Assembly: GCA_905234245.1 (NCBI GenBank)
Contig: CAJOGN010000006.1
Span: forward strand, 1 to 58,174
Source: an uncultured Lachnospiraceae bacterium
Lineage (GTDB): Bacteria > Bacillota > Clostridia > Lachnospirales > Lachnospiraceae
DNA length: 58,174 nt
Direction: 5' to 3'
Both the position numbers and the translations under genes were made by a program. Within the stretch, counting starts at the first letter, position 1; each line of letters opens with the position of its first letter. The notes beneath the pieces were generated by a model, which was given only the letters and a program-made list of their open reading frames with translations, did not search any database and was not told where the DNA came from. Below, piece after piece: positions 14,409 to 24,601 of this stretch.

Positions 14409-17400
14409 ATGAAGAGGACTATAGCATTCATTCTGACAATATGTATGATTATAACGTGCTTTTCTGGAGCTGTAATAGCAAAGGAGACGAATTCATCTGT
14501 GCCTTCTAATACAACATCAACTATGAAGGATGATGATTACTCCGACAAGGATACATCTGATAAGGATGGGCCTGACCAGGAATATTCTAACAATGATGAG
14601 GAAGATAAGGATATATCTACCTCTTCTTCTGATACCATTGATTCTATAAATTATCCAGAATTTAACCCAGAACCAGCAATAATTGATGGAGTAGCTATTA
14701 ATGTGTTTGCACCTGAAGGAGTATTCCCTGAAGGGGCGACTCTTCGAGTATCTAAAATATCTGATGAGTCCCAGCTAGAAGTTGATAATGCCATAGATAA
14801 GGTTGATGACGACAGTAGGAAGACAGCGAAGTCTTATACTTATGACATCAAGATAATAGATAAAGATGGCAAGACAGAGCTAGAACCTAAGGATTCTAAG
14901 AAGGTTCATGTATCCTTCACTACCCCTGAGGTTAGTGATGTCAATCTTGATACAGAGGTGTACCATGTGACTGAAGTTGATATGACAGATGAGTCCGATA
15001 CATCTAACTCTACAGATTTTAAGAATTCTCAAGATGTTAAGAAAGAATTGAAAGCCGAGAAGCTTGAGATTATTACGGAAGCTGATGTTGATAATAGTGC
15101 GTCTAATGAAAGTACTCTTATTCGTGATGCAGTTAAAGATGAGAATACAGCGGTTGTTGAGACGGACAGTTTCTCGTATTACACCCTTAATTTTACATAT
15201 AATACTAAGAGTTATTATATGTATGGAACTGATAAGACTGCTGTAGATGATATAAGAGATAAAGTGGGACTGTCAGGTAATGTAACTAATGCGACAAGTA
15301 ATAATGCAAACCTTGAAGTAACACAAGTAGGCGGGAAGTACTATGTCAAGCCTCTAACAGTGCTTAATGATAGTGTTATACTGACGATTACAATTGGTAC
15401 TACCTCTTATGAAATAATAGTTAAGCAAGCCGAAATATTTAATTCTGCCATACATTCTGTTTGGTCATGGGAGGAGTTACAGAACAAAGTCAATAATTGT
15501 TCTGATGGAGATATGATCAAGTTAGAGCAGAATATTACAGCCCCTAGTAATAAAACACGTATCAAGGTTAATGAGAATAGCAATAAGAAAGTTATAATAG
15601 ATCTTAACGGCAAAACCCTTAGCAGAAATCGCACATCAAGAGATTCTGATGGTCATGTATTCGAAGTATACAAGGGTACATTAGTAATTAATGATAGTTC
15701 TAACAATCTAGGTAAGATTACCAAAGGATATGCTAATAATGGTGGCGGCATCAATATTCATAAGGAAGCTACTGTTATTATTAATGGTGGACAAATAACT
15801 GATAATAGAGCCAAAAATGGTGGTGGTATCTTCAACAGAGGAACGCTTATTATGACTGGCGGTGTTATTTCTAATAATAAAGCAGACGATAATGGTGGAG
15901 GTATTCATTGTACAACTGACAGTGCCAATTCCATGATGGATATTAGTAATGCTAATATCATAGGTAATAACGCCGAAGATAATGCTGGTGCAATATTTCT
16001 TGAGCTAAATAGAGATTCTTATATTAGGAATTGTAAGATTAATAATAATTCATGTGATGATATAGCAGGTGCACTGAAAATGAATTCAAGTGGTAGGACA
16101 CTTACTATTACTGACACATCATTTAATGGTAACACTTCTGATGATGATGGTGCTGGTATATATCTTAATAAGGGAACTGTCAGGATGACAGGAGGAAGCT
16201 TTAATAGTAACATATCGGATAATGATTCAGGAGCCGTCAAGGTAATTGAAAATACGAACTTTGAGGCAACCAATACGACATTTAACGGTAACCAGGCAAA
16301 AAGTGAAGAAGCAGGTGCTATTAAGAATTTTGGAACTACAAAACTGACTAATTGTATCTTGTCAAGCAATACCGCAAAAAAAGAAGGTGGAGCTATATGG
16401 AGCGACAATGATTTAAGGCTTATTAATTCGAGATTTGAAAGTAACTTCTCGTCAGTTAAAGGAGGAGCAATCTTTACTGATGACAAATTATCCGTTGTTG
16501 GTATTCATATGGAGAGTAATACTACAACTGGAAATGGTGGTGGAATATTCGTAGGAGGAGATTCTGACCCTGTGGAGATTAAGGGGTTCTTAGTTGTCCG
16601 AAATAATACAGCAGGAGATGGAGTAGGCAATGTGTACCTACGCAAAGGTAGAAAATTAAAGGCAGTAGGAAGCATAGATGATGGTTCTAGTGTTGGAATA
16701 ACTATGGAAGAAGAGTTAGGTATTGCTGTTACAAATTATACTTCAGAGACAGATCCATCTGGTTATTTCTTCAGCGATAAAGGATATGGTGTCAAGAAAA
16801 GCGATAGTAATGTAGTAATATATTCAGGCTGGAAGTATGTTCAGGAGATGATAGATAGGGCTTCTAGTGGGGATGAGATTGATATAGATGCGAATTATAA
16901 AGCATCATCAGATGATGACCGGTTAATTGTGAATAAGAATATAACTATAGATCTTCAAGGTAAAACCCTTAATAGAGCACTAACTAAGAAAGATAGAGAT
17001 GGACATGTTATTGAAGTAAAAAACAATAGCACCCTTACTATAATTGATAGTACTTCGAGTGCAAAAGGAACCATTACGGGTGGGTATGCTAATAATGGAG
17101 GTGGAATTAATATCAATAAAGGCTCTACTTTAATAATTAAGCAGGGCAATATTGTAGGAAATACGGCTGATAAAGGCGGGGGTATCTTCAATAGAGGAAC
17201 TCTTATTATGACAGGCGGTGTTATTGCTGATAATTTGGCAAAAGATACTGGTGGCGGAATACATTGTACTACAGATGACGCCAATTCTATGCTGGATATT
17301 AGTGGTGTTACTATATCTGGCAACAAAGCTGAAGATGAAGCTGGCGCTATTGACATGAATATTGATAGTAATTCTAGCATAAGTAATTGTCAAATTGTTA

Positions 17401-20400
17401 ATAACATATCTGGCGAAGAGGGCGGTGCTATTAGGATGGATTCTAGTGGCAAGAAACTTACGATTACTGATAGTTACATAAATGGTAATTCTGCCTCTGA
17501 TGATGGTAGTGGAATTTATCTTAATAAAGGTACTATTAGTATGTCCCATTCTCATATTGATAATAATGAAACAGCTAATGATAGTGGTGCGCTCAAGGTT
17601 ATAGAGGGTAGTACTTTCTATGCTTCTAACTCCTTTTTTAATTACAACAAGGCTCAGAGTGAAGAAGGTGGAGCAATTAAGAATTTTGGTACAGTAACTC
17701 TTGAACAATGTACCATAGAAGGTAATTATGCCAAGAAACAGGGTGGTGGAATCTATAATGCTGAAGATGACGCCGTGTTAAATGTTACGGATTGTATAAT
17801 TACAGATAATAAATCAGATAGCGACGGCGGCGGTATATATACTGATGATGTGCTAAATATAAATGGAACTAGTCTTGATAATTGTAAAATAAAAAATAAC
17901 GAGTCATCCAAAGGTGGCGGAATTTTTATCGAGGATACTGATAACGTCAGTATTGCTGGTACAGTTGATGTTACAGATAATAAAGCCCCTATAGGTACTG
18001 ATGTATATATTAATAAGTCTGGCAAAACTATTAATCTAAAAGATGAATTTTCCACGGATTCCAGAATAGGCGTAGATGCATCAGATAAATCTAAAGTATT
18101 GACTAGAGGTAAGGAACTTGACAGTGCAGATCCTACATTTATCCCGCCAAAGGGAATGGGAATAGAATTAAGTGATGATAAACACGTCAGAATAAATACT
18201 TCAGCTTGGAAGGCGTTGCAATCAGAAATTAGTAGTAATGATGGTAGCACCACAATTAAGCTGGAGGTTGATTGCACAGCAAGCGAGAAGGATAAACAAT
18301 TACAGATTGGTTCAAATAAGAATATTACTATTGACCTTAATGGACATGTTATTAATCGAGCCCTTACTTCTAAGAAGAGTGATGGAAAGGTCTTCGACAT
18401 ATCTTCTGGAGGTACCCTTACTATCATGGACAGTAGCAATGAGAAGACTGGTGTGATAACTGGTGGATATGACAAGAAATCTGGCGCCATAATGGTTCAA
18501 AAAGATGCTACTCTGAATTTCCATGGGGGTACTATATCTGGCAATAATGCTGGTGTTGATGGTGGTGCTATCTATGTAAAAGGTACTCTTAATATGACAG
18601 GAGGAATCCTTACAAACAACAAAGCAGAAGATACAGGTGGAGCTATCTATTGTACAGAGGATGGAGTATTCACATTAGATGGAGTAACTATTACGAATAA
18701 TACATCTAAGAATGCAGGTGGTGCAATAAATGCTCATGCGGATGGAAATGTATCTATAAAAAATTGCGAGATTACAAATAATGCGTCAGGTGATTATGGT
18801 GGAGCAATTAGATTCGCTGCTAAGGGTAAAACTCTAAATATTACTAATACGAGAATTGAAAATAACATAGCAGGAGATGATGGTGGAGCAATCTATATTC
18901 ATCAGGGAAATGTGAATATAACAGGGGGTTCTGTAAGTGGTAATGCGACTAAAAATGACTCTGGTGCTGTAAAAGTTACAAGCGATACTAAGTTAATAGC
19001 CAGTGGAGTTACATTTGATAGAAATACTGCACAATCTGAGGAAGCAGGGGCTATTAAAGTGTCTGAAGAGGGCAAAGCAGAACTGAAAAATAATTGTTCC
19101 CTGACTAATAATACTTCAGTTAAGGATGGAGGAGCAATCTATATAAGTGAAGGTGGTTGGTTCGATGATAATGGTGAGATGAATATTACTGAATGCGAAT
19201 TGAAGAAAAATGTTACATCTTCAGAAGGAGGAGCAATTTATACTATGGGACATGTAGTCCTAGACAAAGTAAGTATAACAGATAATGTGGCTAGTGAAAA
19301 TGCTGGAGGCATTTATGTGGATAATTGGTTTAGAATGCTAGAAATTGGCAGCGATATAATAATCAAGGATAACACTGCTGAAGGAAGGAAGAATAATTGT
19401 GATGCTTATGCAATAGGGATCACAAAGCCACTGGGAAATAGTGAAATATGGATAGCAAATGCCCTTGGTGATCTGTCAGAATATACAGATGATTATAGTG
19501 AGTACAATAGTGAACATCCTAGCAAGTATTTTAAGGCTGATAATGGTTTAGAAGCAGTACTTAAGAATAAAGAGGTACGCTTTGCTTCCTCATGGAGTGA
19601 TTTAGAGAAAAAAATAAAAAATGCAAAAAATGGTGAAATCATCAAAATTGACAAGAATTATACTGCCAAGGCAGGGGATGAAGCATTAACTGTCTCTGGT
19701 GGAAAGAGTATTACTGTTGATCTTAACGGATATACTCTTAATCGCGATTTGGCTGACATTCATAGTTACATGAGCAAAGGTCATGTATTTAGAGTAATAG
19801 AAGGTTCAACACTAACAATAAAAGATAGTAGTAACGACAATAGTGGTGTTATTACAGGTGGGTCCGCTAATAATGGTGGCGCTATTAATATCGATGGAAA
19901 TTCGACTGTTAACTTTAATGCTGGAACTATTACTGGCAACGAAGCAAAAGATGATGGTGGTGCCGTATATGTACATAAGGGCACCCTTAATATATCTGGT
20001 GGAAAGATTACAGGAAACAGTTCCAAGAGAGGTGGAGCTGTATTTCTTGATGGTGCAGATCAGGCTGTGCTGAATCTGACCGGAGGAGTAATTAGTAACA
20101 ATTCTGCTTCTAAAAAATCAGGAGGAATATTTGCAGATGAAGGAAGTGGGAAGACTTCAGTATTCAATGCCTCAGGTGCTCCTGTAGTAAAAGGTAATTC
20201 ATCAGGTGAATGTAAGGATATATATCTGGCTTCTGGCATTCGTATTAACGCTGGAGCATTTGTTAATGGCACTAAACTTGTGGTTGATAAAAACGGGGGC
20301 AAAGGTCAGATTACTAATGGATTTGGAAGTAATAATCCAGGGGTAGAACCATCAAAGTATTTCTCATCAGCAATGGGATACGGAGTGTATCTCGAGAACA

Positions 20401-23400
20401 ATGAAGTTTTCCTAGGCAATAATTCACAGGGTCAAAGTGATAATGAACTTCCCTTTATTGAACCGGGAAGTCAGATTAATACAGAAGTTGGAGCATTAAG
20501 CTCTTATAACTGGATGTCAGGCATATCAGGAGAGCGTTATCTTAATGAGATTAATATGCCTGCAACTCATGATTCGAGTATGAATAATATTGAGTCTAAA
20601 GTATTCGATTGGACCACATGGGTTCCAGGTGGCTTCTCTCATAAGTTGGCCAAGACTCAGGAAGAATATATTAATGAACAGATGAGAGATGGATACCGTA
20701 AATTCGATCTTCGTCTTAATCCAGTATACAAAAAATTTAAATTTGATAAATGGTATAATCCGATTCCTGGATATTATTGGGAGAATGATGGTGAGAATCT
20801 ATTTATGTGTCATGGAAAGACAAAGTACGGAACAATAATGGCTCTTGACCCTGACGATGATTATCTGAAGTTCAATACCATACTTGACTGGTCAGCTGAA
20901 TTCTTAAGGAATAATCCAACAGAGACTATTGTACTAGAACTAAGTGAAGAACTAGATATAGATTATCAGAGTGATAAATGGGTTAATGAAACTTATACCA
21001 GAGCGGGAAGGATTCTTAATAAATTCTCAAGACAGATAAATCCTTCTACAGGTGAGTCATATCTGTATAAAGAAGATGGTTCAGCTTCTTATCTTGAGCC
21101 ATATACACATATGCCACAGCTTAAGGATTGTCGAGGTAAGATTGTTATTATGTCTAATCCTCAATATCTTGATAAGACAGGTGGATTCTCACTAGAAAGT
21201 GTAGGTGTAAAGTCTTGGAATGGACAGACGTATGTTATCGGCCCAGAAGAGAAAATTACAGAGACATATAATCACTACGATTATCTTCAAAGTAGCTTTG
21301 AACATACTAAGGATAATCCGCTTAAACTGAAAACAGATGTAGGAACTCCTAGCGATTATCTATGGAGCTTTGGTCTTAACGTTACTAACCAGGAGGACTC
21401 TTTCGATTATGTAGTTAGAAGACTTGAACCAGGGGTAGATTGCGCGCCATATGAATATGCTAGAACTGTTAATAAAGAATTATTTGGCGATGGTAAGTTG
21501 TTCTCTTCTGGAGAAGGCAGTAGCACTAATAAGACAGGACAATACCTAGGATGGGTGTCTATGGATGGAGCTAAGGAGGAGTATGCCACAGAAATCTGGA
21601 GGACCAACTTCGCTGTAAATGGTTCTGTAGATATAGATTATTGTACTGTTACAGTGGATCCGGGAGATGAACTTAGGAACCAAGGCTATGAGATACAGAC
21701 AAGTAAGGTAGTTAAGGGCACAACAATCACAATTCCGGATAATATATATAAGAATCTTAATAATAAATATCTCAATTACTGGAAGGTTAGTGGTGATGAG
21801 AATCATTATTATCCAGGCAATAGCTATACTGTTACTGCTGATGTAACATTTACACCAGTATTTCTTAAGGATGGAGAAGTGCCTATAAGTATTGAATGGC
21901 ATGATGGTAATATTAAGAATCTAAGAGATGGCAAAATAAAATTTAGTGTGACGCCTTATGATACAACGATAGAACCATATTCCATTACTCTGTCAGAAGA
22001 ACAAAGCTACAGAGGTGTTGTAAAGGATGGACTGGATGCAAATGTAGTTCCAAATTGGGATAGGATACCTTTGCCTACTGGAGTAGATGATGACGAGCAT
22101 TACCGCTATGAATTAAGCAAAAATAGTATGACGGGTTATGTATTCAAATTCTATCATACCCCTAAATCTGAGAAAGGTGTTAGTGGTAAAATAGAGTGGG
22201 TGGATGATGATAATGCCGGAAATACAAGGCCAACTTCATTCAAGGTTAATCTCTACGAGAAAAATGGTGATATGGAAAAATATGTTAGTTCTACTTTTGC
22301 AAATCGCCTTTCTACAGGAGAGTGGACATATAAGATGGCAGATGTCCCATTATACCGCAATGGAGAGCTTATAGAGTATAGCATCAAGGTTGATGAGATT
22401 AAAGGATATGTATCACTTGTTGATGGTTATGATATTACCAATGTTCTTAAGACATCTTCTAGTAAAATAGAAGGTCGTATCATATGGGATGACGATGATA
22501 ATTCTTATGGTAAGAGACCTATTGGTGAGGGTAATGAAGTTACATTACATTTACTTGCAGATGGTGTTCAAGTGGATTCGAAAGCTGTGACAATAACTGA
22601 GGTTGGTATAGATCCATTTAGCTTTACTGATAAACCGTTGGTAGATGCTCAGGGTAATGAGATAGAATACACTATTACTCTGGATGCGATACCTAGCTAT
22701 ATAACAACAGTGGATACAACTGACAATGGTACATTTATTGTTATGAACAGGTATCATGATGAATCTAATCCTATTCATGAATTGGAGGTTTATTCAACTG
22801 ACCTTGAATGTAAAAAATCTATTGAGGACCCTATAGTGAAGCCTGAAAATCCTGATGGTTTATATCATGATGAAACATCTATTGCGTTAACAGCTAATAA
22901 GGTGAACGGTTGTACATTTAAAGGATGGTATAAGGTTAAACAGGTTGAAGATGGACAGGTTACAGAACTTGGAGACGTTGTCAAACCAGCAGAGGATCAG
23001 AATGATTTGAAATATGACTTCGAGATTACGGAGGATACTAAACTAGCAGCAGTATACAAGCAGGAGAAATGTGAATTCAGAGCTTATTCTATTAACAAGG
23101 AATGTAAGGCAACTGTTGTTATGCCAAGCGTAAACCCTATGCCAGGGGAGGACCATATGTATAATGTGAATACACACATTACTGCAACGGCTAATTCCGA
23201 GTATGGATATGAGTTCAAGGGATGGTACGAAGTGCTTGATACATCAGGAGATATGGTTACCTCATACGGAGGACTGGTAAGCCCTAATGCAACATACAGC
23301 TTTGATTTAACTAACAACACTCAGATTGTTGCTGTATATGAAGCTGTGCTAAATGCTAATATGAAGCCAACTCCTAAGCAGGGGCTTATAGCAGATGGTA

Positions 23401-24458
23401 CTTCTCAGGTCTTAATTAATGCTCCTAAGGCATATCCGCCTGATGGATATACTATTGTGTACGCCCTGGGTGATAATAATAAGACACCTCCTTCTAGTGG
23501 AAGCTTTAGAGAAGACTTACCTGAAGGAATAGATGAAGGAACATATTATGTATGGTTCCAGGCAATCGGTGATAGTTATCATGATGACTTACCGTCAGAA
23601 TGTATACAGGTTGTGATATCCAGTAAGGAAGAGCCTGGACCTGGGCCTGGACCTGAGCCTGAGCCGGGAGGAACATATGAGGATGTACCTGTTATACCAG
23701 GGGTTGTGAGAGATATTACAGGAACTGATGAAGCGCCTAACGAGACTAATCCTAATGATGCATCCATTGGAAATGTAGATGATTTACATTTTGAAGAAGA
23801 GGATATAGAAAAGGGTATTAATCTGTGGGTATATGTTATTCTAATAGAACCTTCTAAGCTGACTGATGAAGAGAAGGCCAAGATTAAGAGGGAAAGTGGA
23901 GAATACGAAATAGGTGCATATTATGACATTAGAGTATATGCTAAGGTAGGCAATGATCATTCTTACTTATTGAAGGAAACTGTAGTGCCTGTTCAAGTTG
24001 ATTTTAGACCTCTAGCGTCTGTAATCAAGGATAATAGAAGCTATGGCATGGTTAGGTTACATGAGGGAACAACAACCTTTATTGAGGCTGTGTATGATAA
24101 GATTAATGATAGAATGTCATTCTTATCTGATAAATACTCTACGTATGCCTTAGCATACAAGGACAATGAAGAACCACCTGTTCCACCAGGACCGACGCCA
24201 CCGGGACCAACACCACCAGGACCAACACCACCGGGACCAACGCCGCCAGGACCTGAGCCAGGACCTTCACCTGCGCCATCTGGGGATGTTCCTTCGGGAG
24301 GCGATTCAGATAATCCGCTTAATCCAGGTGATTCAGGTAATGCCACAGATGATGAAGATTCTTCTTATTCAGGAGGAACTAAGGTTAAGCCTGCTAAGAC
24401 AGGGGATGACATATCTATAGTATATTTCTTTAATCTAATAATTGATTCTTTGTTCTAA
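14409..24458 (+). CDS. Giant secreted surface protein: beta-helix blocks, PI-PLC X domain, Cna-B-like modules
   Basis: This 3349-residue protein has a signal peptide at 1-26 and a Ser/Asp/Glu-rich linker to about 80. Four similar blocks of roughly 460 residues start near residues 352, 808, 1266 and 1728. Each opens with a W..L....I region and ITIDLNGKTLNR, then runs of GGGIYxx...GGxIxxNxA repeats typical of a right-handed beta-helix. A PI-specific phospholipase C X domain lies near 2040-2300 with NMPATHDSS and FMCHGKT giving the two catalytic histidines. Two Cna-B-like modules, two InlB-like repeats, GPGPEP and PPGPT linkers and a PAKTGD sortase-like motif follow. The tail after PAKTGD is only 18 residues with no basic end, so anchoring may be weak. 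It is likely an adhesin or host-lipid-acting protein. It sits under the same promoter motif as the precursors. Confidence 0.9.
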   Translation: MKRTIAFILTICMIITCFSGAVIAKETNSSVPSNTTSTMKDDDYSDKDTSDKDGPDQEYSNNDEEDKDISTSSSDTIDSINYPEFNPEPAIIDGVAINVFAPEGVFPEGATLRVSKISDESQLEVDNAIDKVDDDSRKTAKSYTYDIKIIDKDGKTELEPKDSKKVHVSFTTPEVSDVNLDTEVYHVTEVDMTDESDTSNSTDFKNSQDVKKELKAEKLEIITEADVDNSASNESTLIRDAVKDENTAVVETDSFSYYTLNFTYNTKSYYMYGTDKTAVDDIRDKVGLSGNVTNATSNNANLEVTQVGGKYYVKPLTVLNDSVILTITIGTTSYEIIVKQAEIFNSAIHSVWSWEELQNKVNNCSDGDMIKLEQNITAPSNKTRIKVNENSNKKVIIDLNGKTLSRNRTSRDSDGHVFEVYKGTLVINDSSNNLGKITKGYANNGGGINIHKEATVIINGGQITDNRAKNGGGIFNRGTLIMTGGVISNNKADDNGGGIHCTTDSANSMMDISNANIIGNNAEDNAGAIFLELNRDSYIRNCKINNNSCDDIAGALKMNSSGRTLTITDTSFNGNTSDDDGAGIYLNKGTVRMTGGSFNSNISDNDSGAVKVIENTNFEATNTTFNGNQAKSEEAGAIKNFGTTKLTNCILSSNTAKKEGGAIWSDNDLRLINSRFESNFSSVKGGAIFTDDKLSVVGIHMESNTTTGNGGGIFVGGDSDPVEIKGFLVVRNNTAGDGVGNVYLRKGRKLKAVGSIDDGSSVGITMEEELGIAVTNYTSETDPSGYFFSDKGYGVKKSDSNVVIYSGWKYVQEMIDRASSGDEIDIDANYKASSDDDRLIVNKNITIDLQGKTLNRALTKKDRDGHVIEVKNNSTLTIIDSTSSAKGTITGGYANNGGGININKGSTLIIKQGNIVGNTADKGGGIFNRGTLIMTGGVIADNLAKDTGGGIHCTTDDANSMLDISGVTISGNKAEDEAGAIDMNIDSNSSISNCQIVNNISGEEGGAIRMDSSGKKLTITDSYINGNSASDDGSGIYLNKGTISMSHSHIDNNETANDSGALKVIEGSTFYASNSFFNYNKAQSEEGGAIKNFGTVTLEQCTIEGNYAKKQGGGIYNAEDDAVLNVTDCIITDNKSDSDGGGIYTDDVLNINGTSLDNCKIKNNESSKGGGIFIEDTDNVSIAGTVDVTDNKAPIGTDVYINKSGKTINLKDEFSTDSRIGVDASDKSKVLTRGKELDSADPTFIPPKGMGIELSDDKHVRINTSAWKALQSEISSNDGSTTIKLEVDCTASEKDKQLQIGSNKNITIDLNGHVINRALTSKKSDGKVFDISSGGTLTIMDSSNEKTGVITGGYDKKSGAIMVQKDATLNFHGGTISGNNAGVDGGAIYVKGTLNMTGGILTNNKAEDTGGAIYCTEDGVFTLDGVTITNNTSKNAGGAINAHADGNVSIKNCEITNNASGDYGGAIRFAAKGKTLNITNTRIENNIAGDDGGAIYIHQGNVNITGGSVSGNATKNDSGAVKVTSDTKLIASGVTFDRNTAQSEEAGAIKVSEEGKAELKNNCSLTNNTSVKDGGAIYISEGGWFDDNGEMNITECELKKNVTSSEGGAIYTMGHVVLDKVSITDNVASENAGGIYVDNWFRMLEIGSDIIIKDNTAEGRKNNCDAYAIGITKPLGNSEIWIANALGDLSEYTDDYSEYNSEHPSKYFKADNGLEAVLKNKEVRFASSWSDLEKKIKNAKNGEIIKIDKNYTAKAGDEALTVSGGKSITVDLNGYTLNRDLADIHSYMSKGHVFRVIEGSTLTIKDSSNDNSGVITGGSANNGGAINIDGNSTVNFNAGTITGNEAKDDGGAVYVHKGTLNISGGKITGNSSKRGGAVFLDGADQAVLNLTGGVISNNSASKKSGGIFADEGSGKTSVFNASGAPVVKGNSSGECKDIYLASGIRINAGAFVNGTKLVVDKNGGKGQITNGFGSNNPGVEPSKYFSSAMGYGVYLENNEVFLGNNSQGQSDNELPFIEPGSQINTEVGALSSYNWMSGISGERYLNEINMPATHDSSMNNIESKVFDWTTWVPGGFSHKLAKTQEEYINEQMRDGYRKFDLRLNPVYKKFKFDKWYNPIPGYYWENDGENLFMCHGKTKYGTIMALDPDDDYLKFNTILDWSAEFLRNNPTETIVLELSEELDIDYQSDKWVNETYTRAGRILNKFSRQINPSTGESYLYKEDGSASYLEPYTHMPQLKDCRGKIVIMSNPQYLDKTGGFSLESVGVKSWNGQTYVIGPEEKITETYNHYDYLQSSFEHTKDNPLKLKTDVGTPSDYLWSFGLNVTNQEDSFDYVVRRLEPGVDCAPYEYARTVNKELFGDGKLFSSGEGSSTNKTGQYLGWVSMDGAKEEYATEIWRTNFAVNGSVDIDYCTVTVDPGDELRNQGYEIQTSKVVKGTTITIPDNIYKNLNNKYLNYWKVSGDENHYYPGNSYTVTADVTFTPVFLKDGEVPISIEWHDGNIKNLRDGKIKFSVTPYDTTIEPYSITLSEEQSYRGVVKDGLDANVVPNWDRIPLPTGVDDDEHYRYELSKNSMTGYVFKFYHTPKSEKGVSGKIEWVDDDNAGNTRPTSFKVNLYEKNGDMEKYVSSTFANRLSTGEWTYKMADVPLYRNGELIEYSIKVDEIKGYVSLVDGYDITNVLKTSSSKIEGRIIWDDDDNSYGKRPIGEGNEVTLHLLADGVQVDSKAVTITEVGIDPFSFTDKPLVDAQGNEIEYTITLDAIPSYITTVDTTDNGTFIVMNRYHDESNPIHELEVYSTDLECKKSIEDPIVKPENPDGLYHDETSIALTANKVNGCTFKGWYKVKQVEDGQVTELGDVVKPAEDQNDLKYDFEITEDTKLAAVYKQEKCEFRAYSINKECKATVVMPSVNPMPGEDHMYNVNTHITATANSEYGYEFKGWYEVLDTSGDMVTSYGGLVSPNATYSFDLTNNTQIVAVYEAVLNANMKPTPKQGLIADGTSQVLINAPKAYPPDGYTIVYALGDNNKTPPSSGSFREDLPEGIDEGTYYVWFQAIGDSYHDDLPSECIQVVISSKEEPGPGPGPEPEPGGTYEDVPVIPGVVRDITGTDEAPNETNPNDASIGNVDDLHFEEEDIEKGINLWVYVILIEPSKLTDEEKAKIKRESGEYEIGAYYDIRVYAKVGNDHSYLLKETVVPVQVDFRPLASVIKDNRSYGMVRLHEGTTTFIEAVYDKINDRMSFLSDKYSTYALAYKDNEEPPVPPGPTPPGPTPPGPTPPGPTPPGPEPGPSPAPSGDVPSGGDSDNPLNPGDSGNATDDEDSSYSGGTKVKPAKTGDDISIVYFFNLIIDSLF

Positions 24459-24465
24459 TACAGCG

Positions 24466-24500
24466 AAAGATACCTAGGCTTATGCTTAGGTATCTTTTTT
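24466..24500 (+). terminator. Rho-independent terminator after the surface-protein gene
   Basis: AAAGATACCTAGG pairs with CTTAGGTATCTTT around a short loop, followed by a T run. Confidence 0.9.
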
Positions 24501-24543
24501 AATATATATTCTGATAAGAAATCCACATTTTACTTGATATATG

Positions 24544-24552
24544 TGATATAAT
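24544..24552 (+). promoter_or_regulatory. Extended -10 promoter for the DUF1015 operon
   Basis: TGaTATAAT lies about 50 bases before the DUF1015 start. The -35 is not recognisable. Confidence 0.45.
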
Positions 24553-24601
24553 ATATTTTGTATGTGTAATAATATGAAGTCACACTAGAGAGGAATTAGT
24601 T

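Noticed and set aside
17753-18490. Long antisense frames within the giant protein gene (also at 16019 and 17130)
   Set aside because: They are shadow frames caused by the repeated GGT/AAT-rich codons, lack ribosome sites and encode low-complexity Pro/Ser/Leu sequence.
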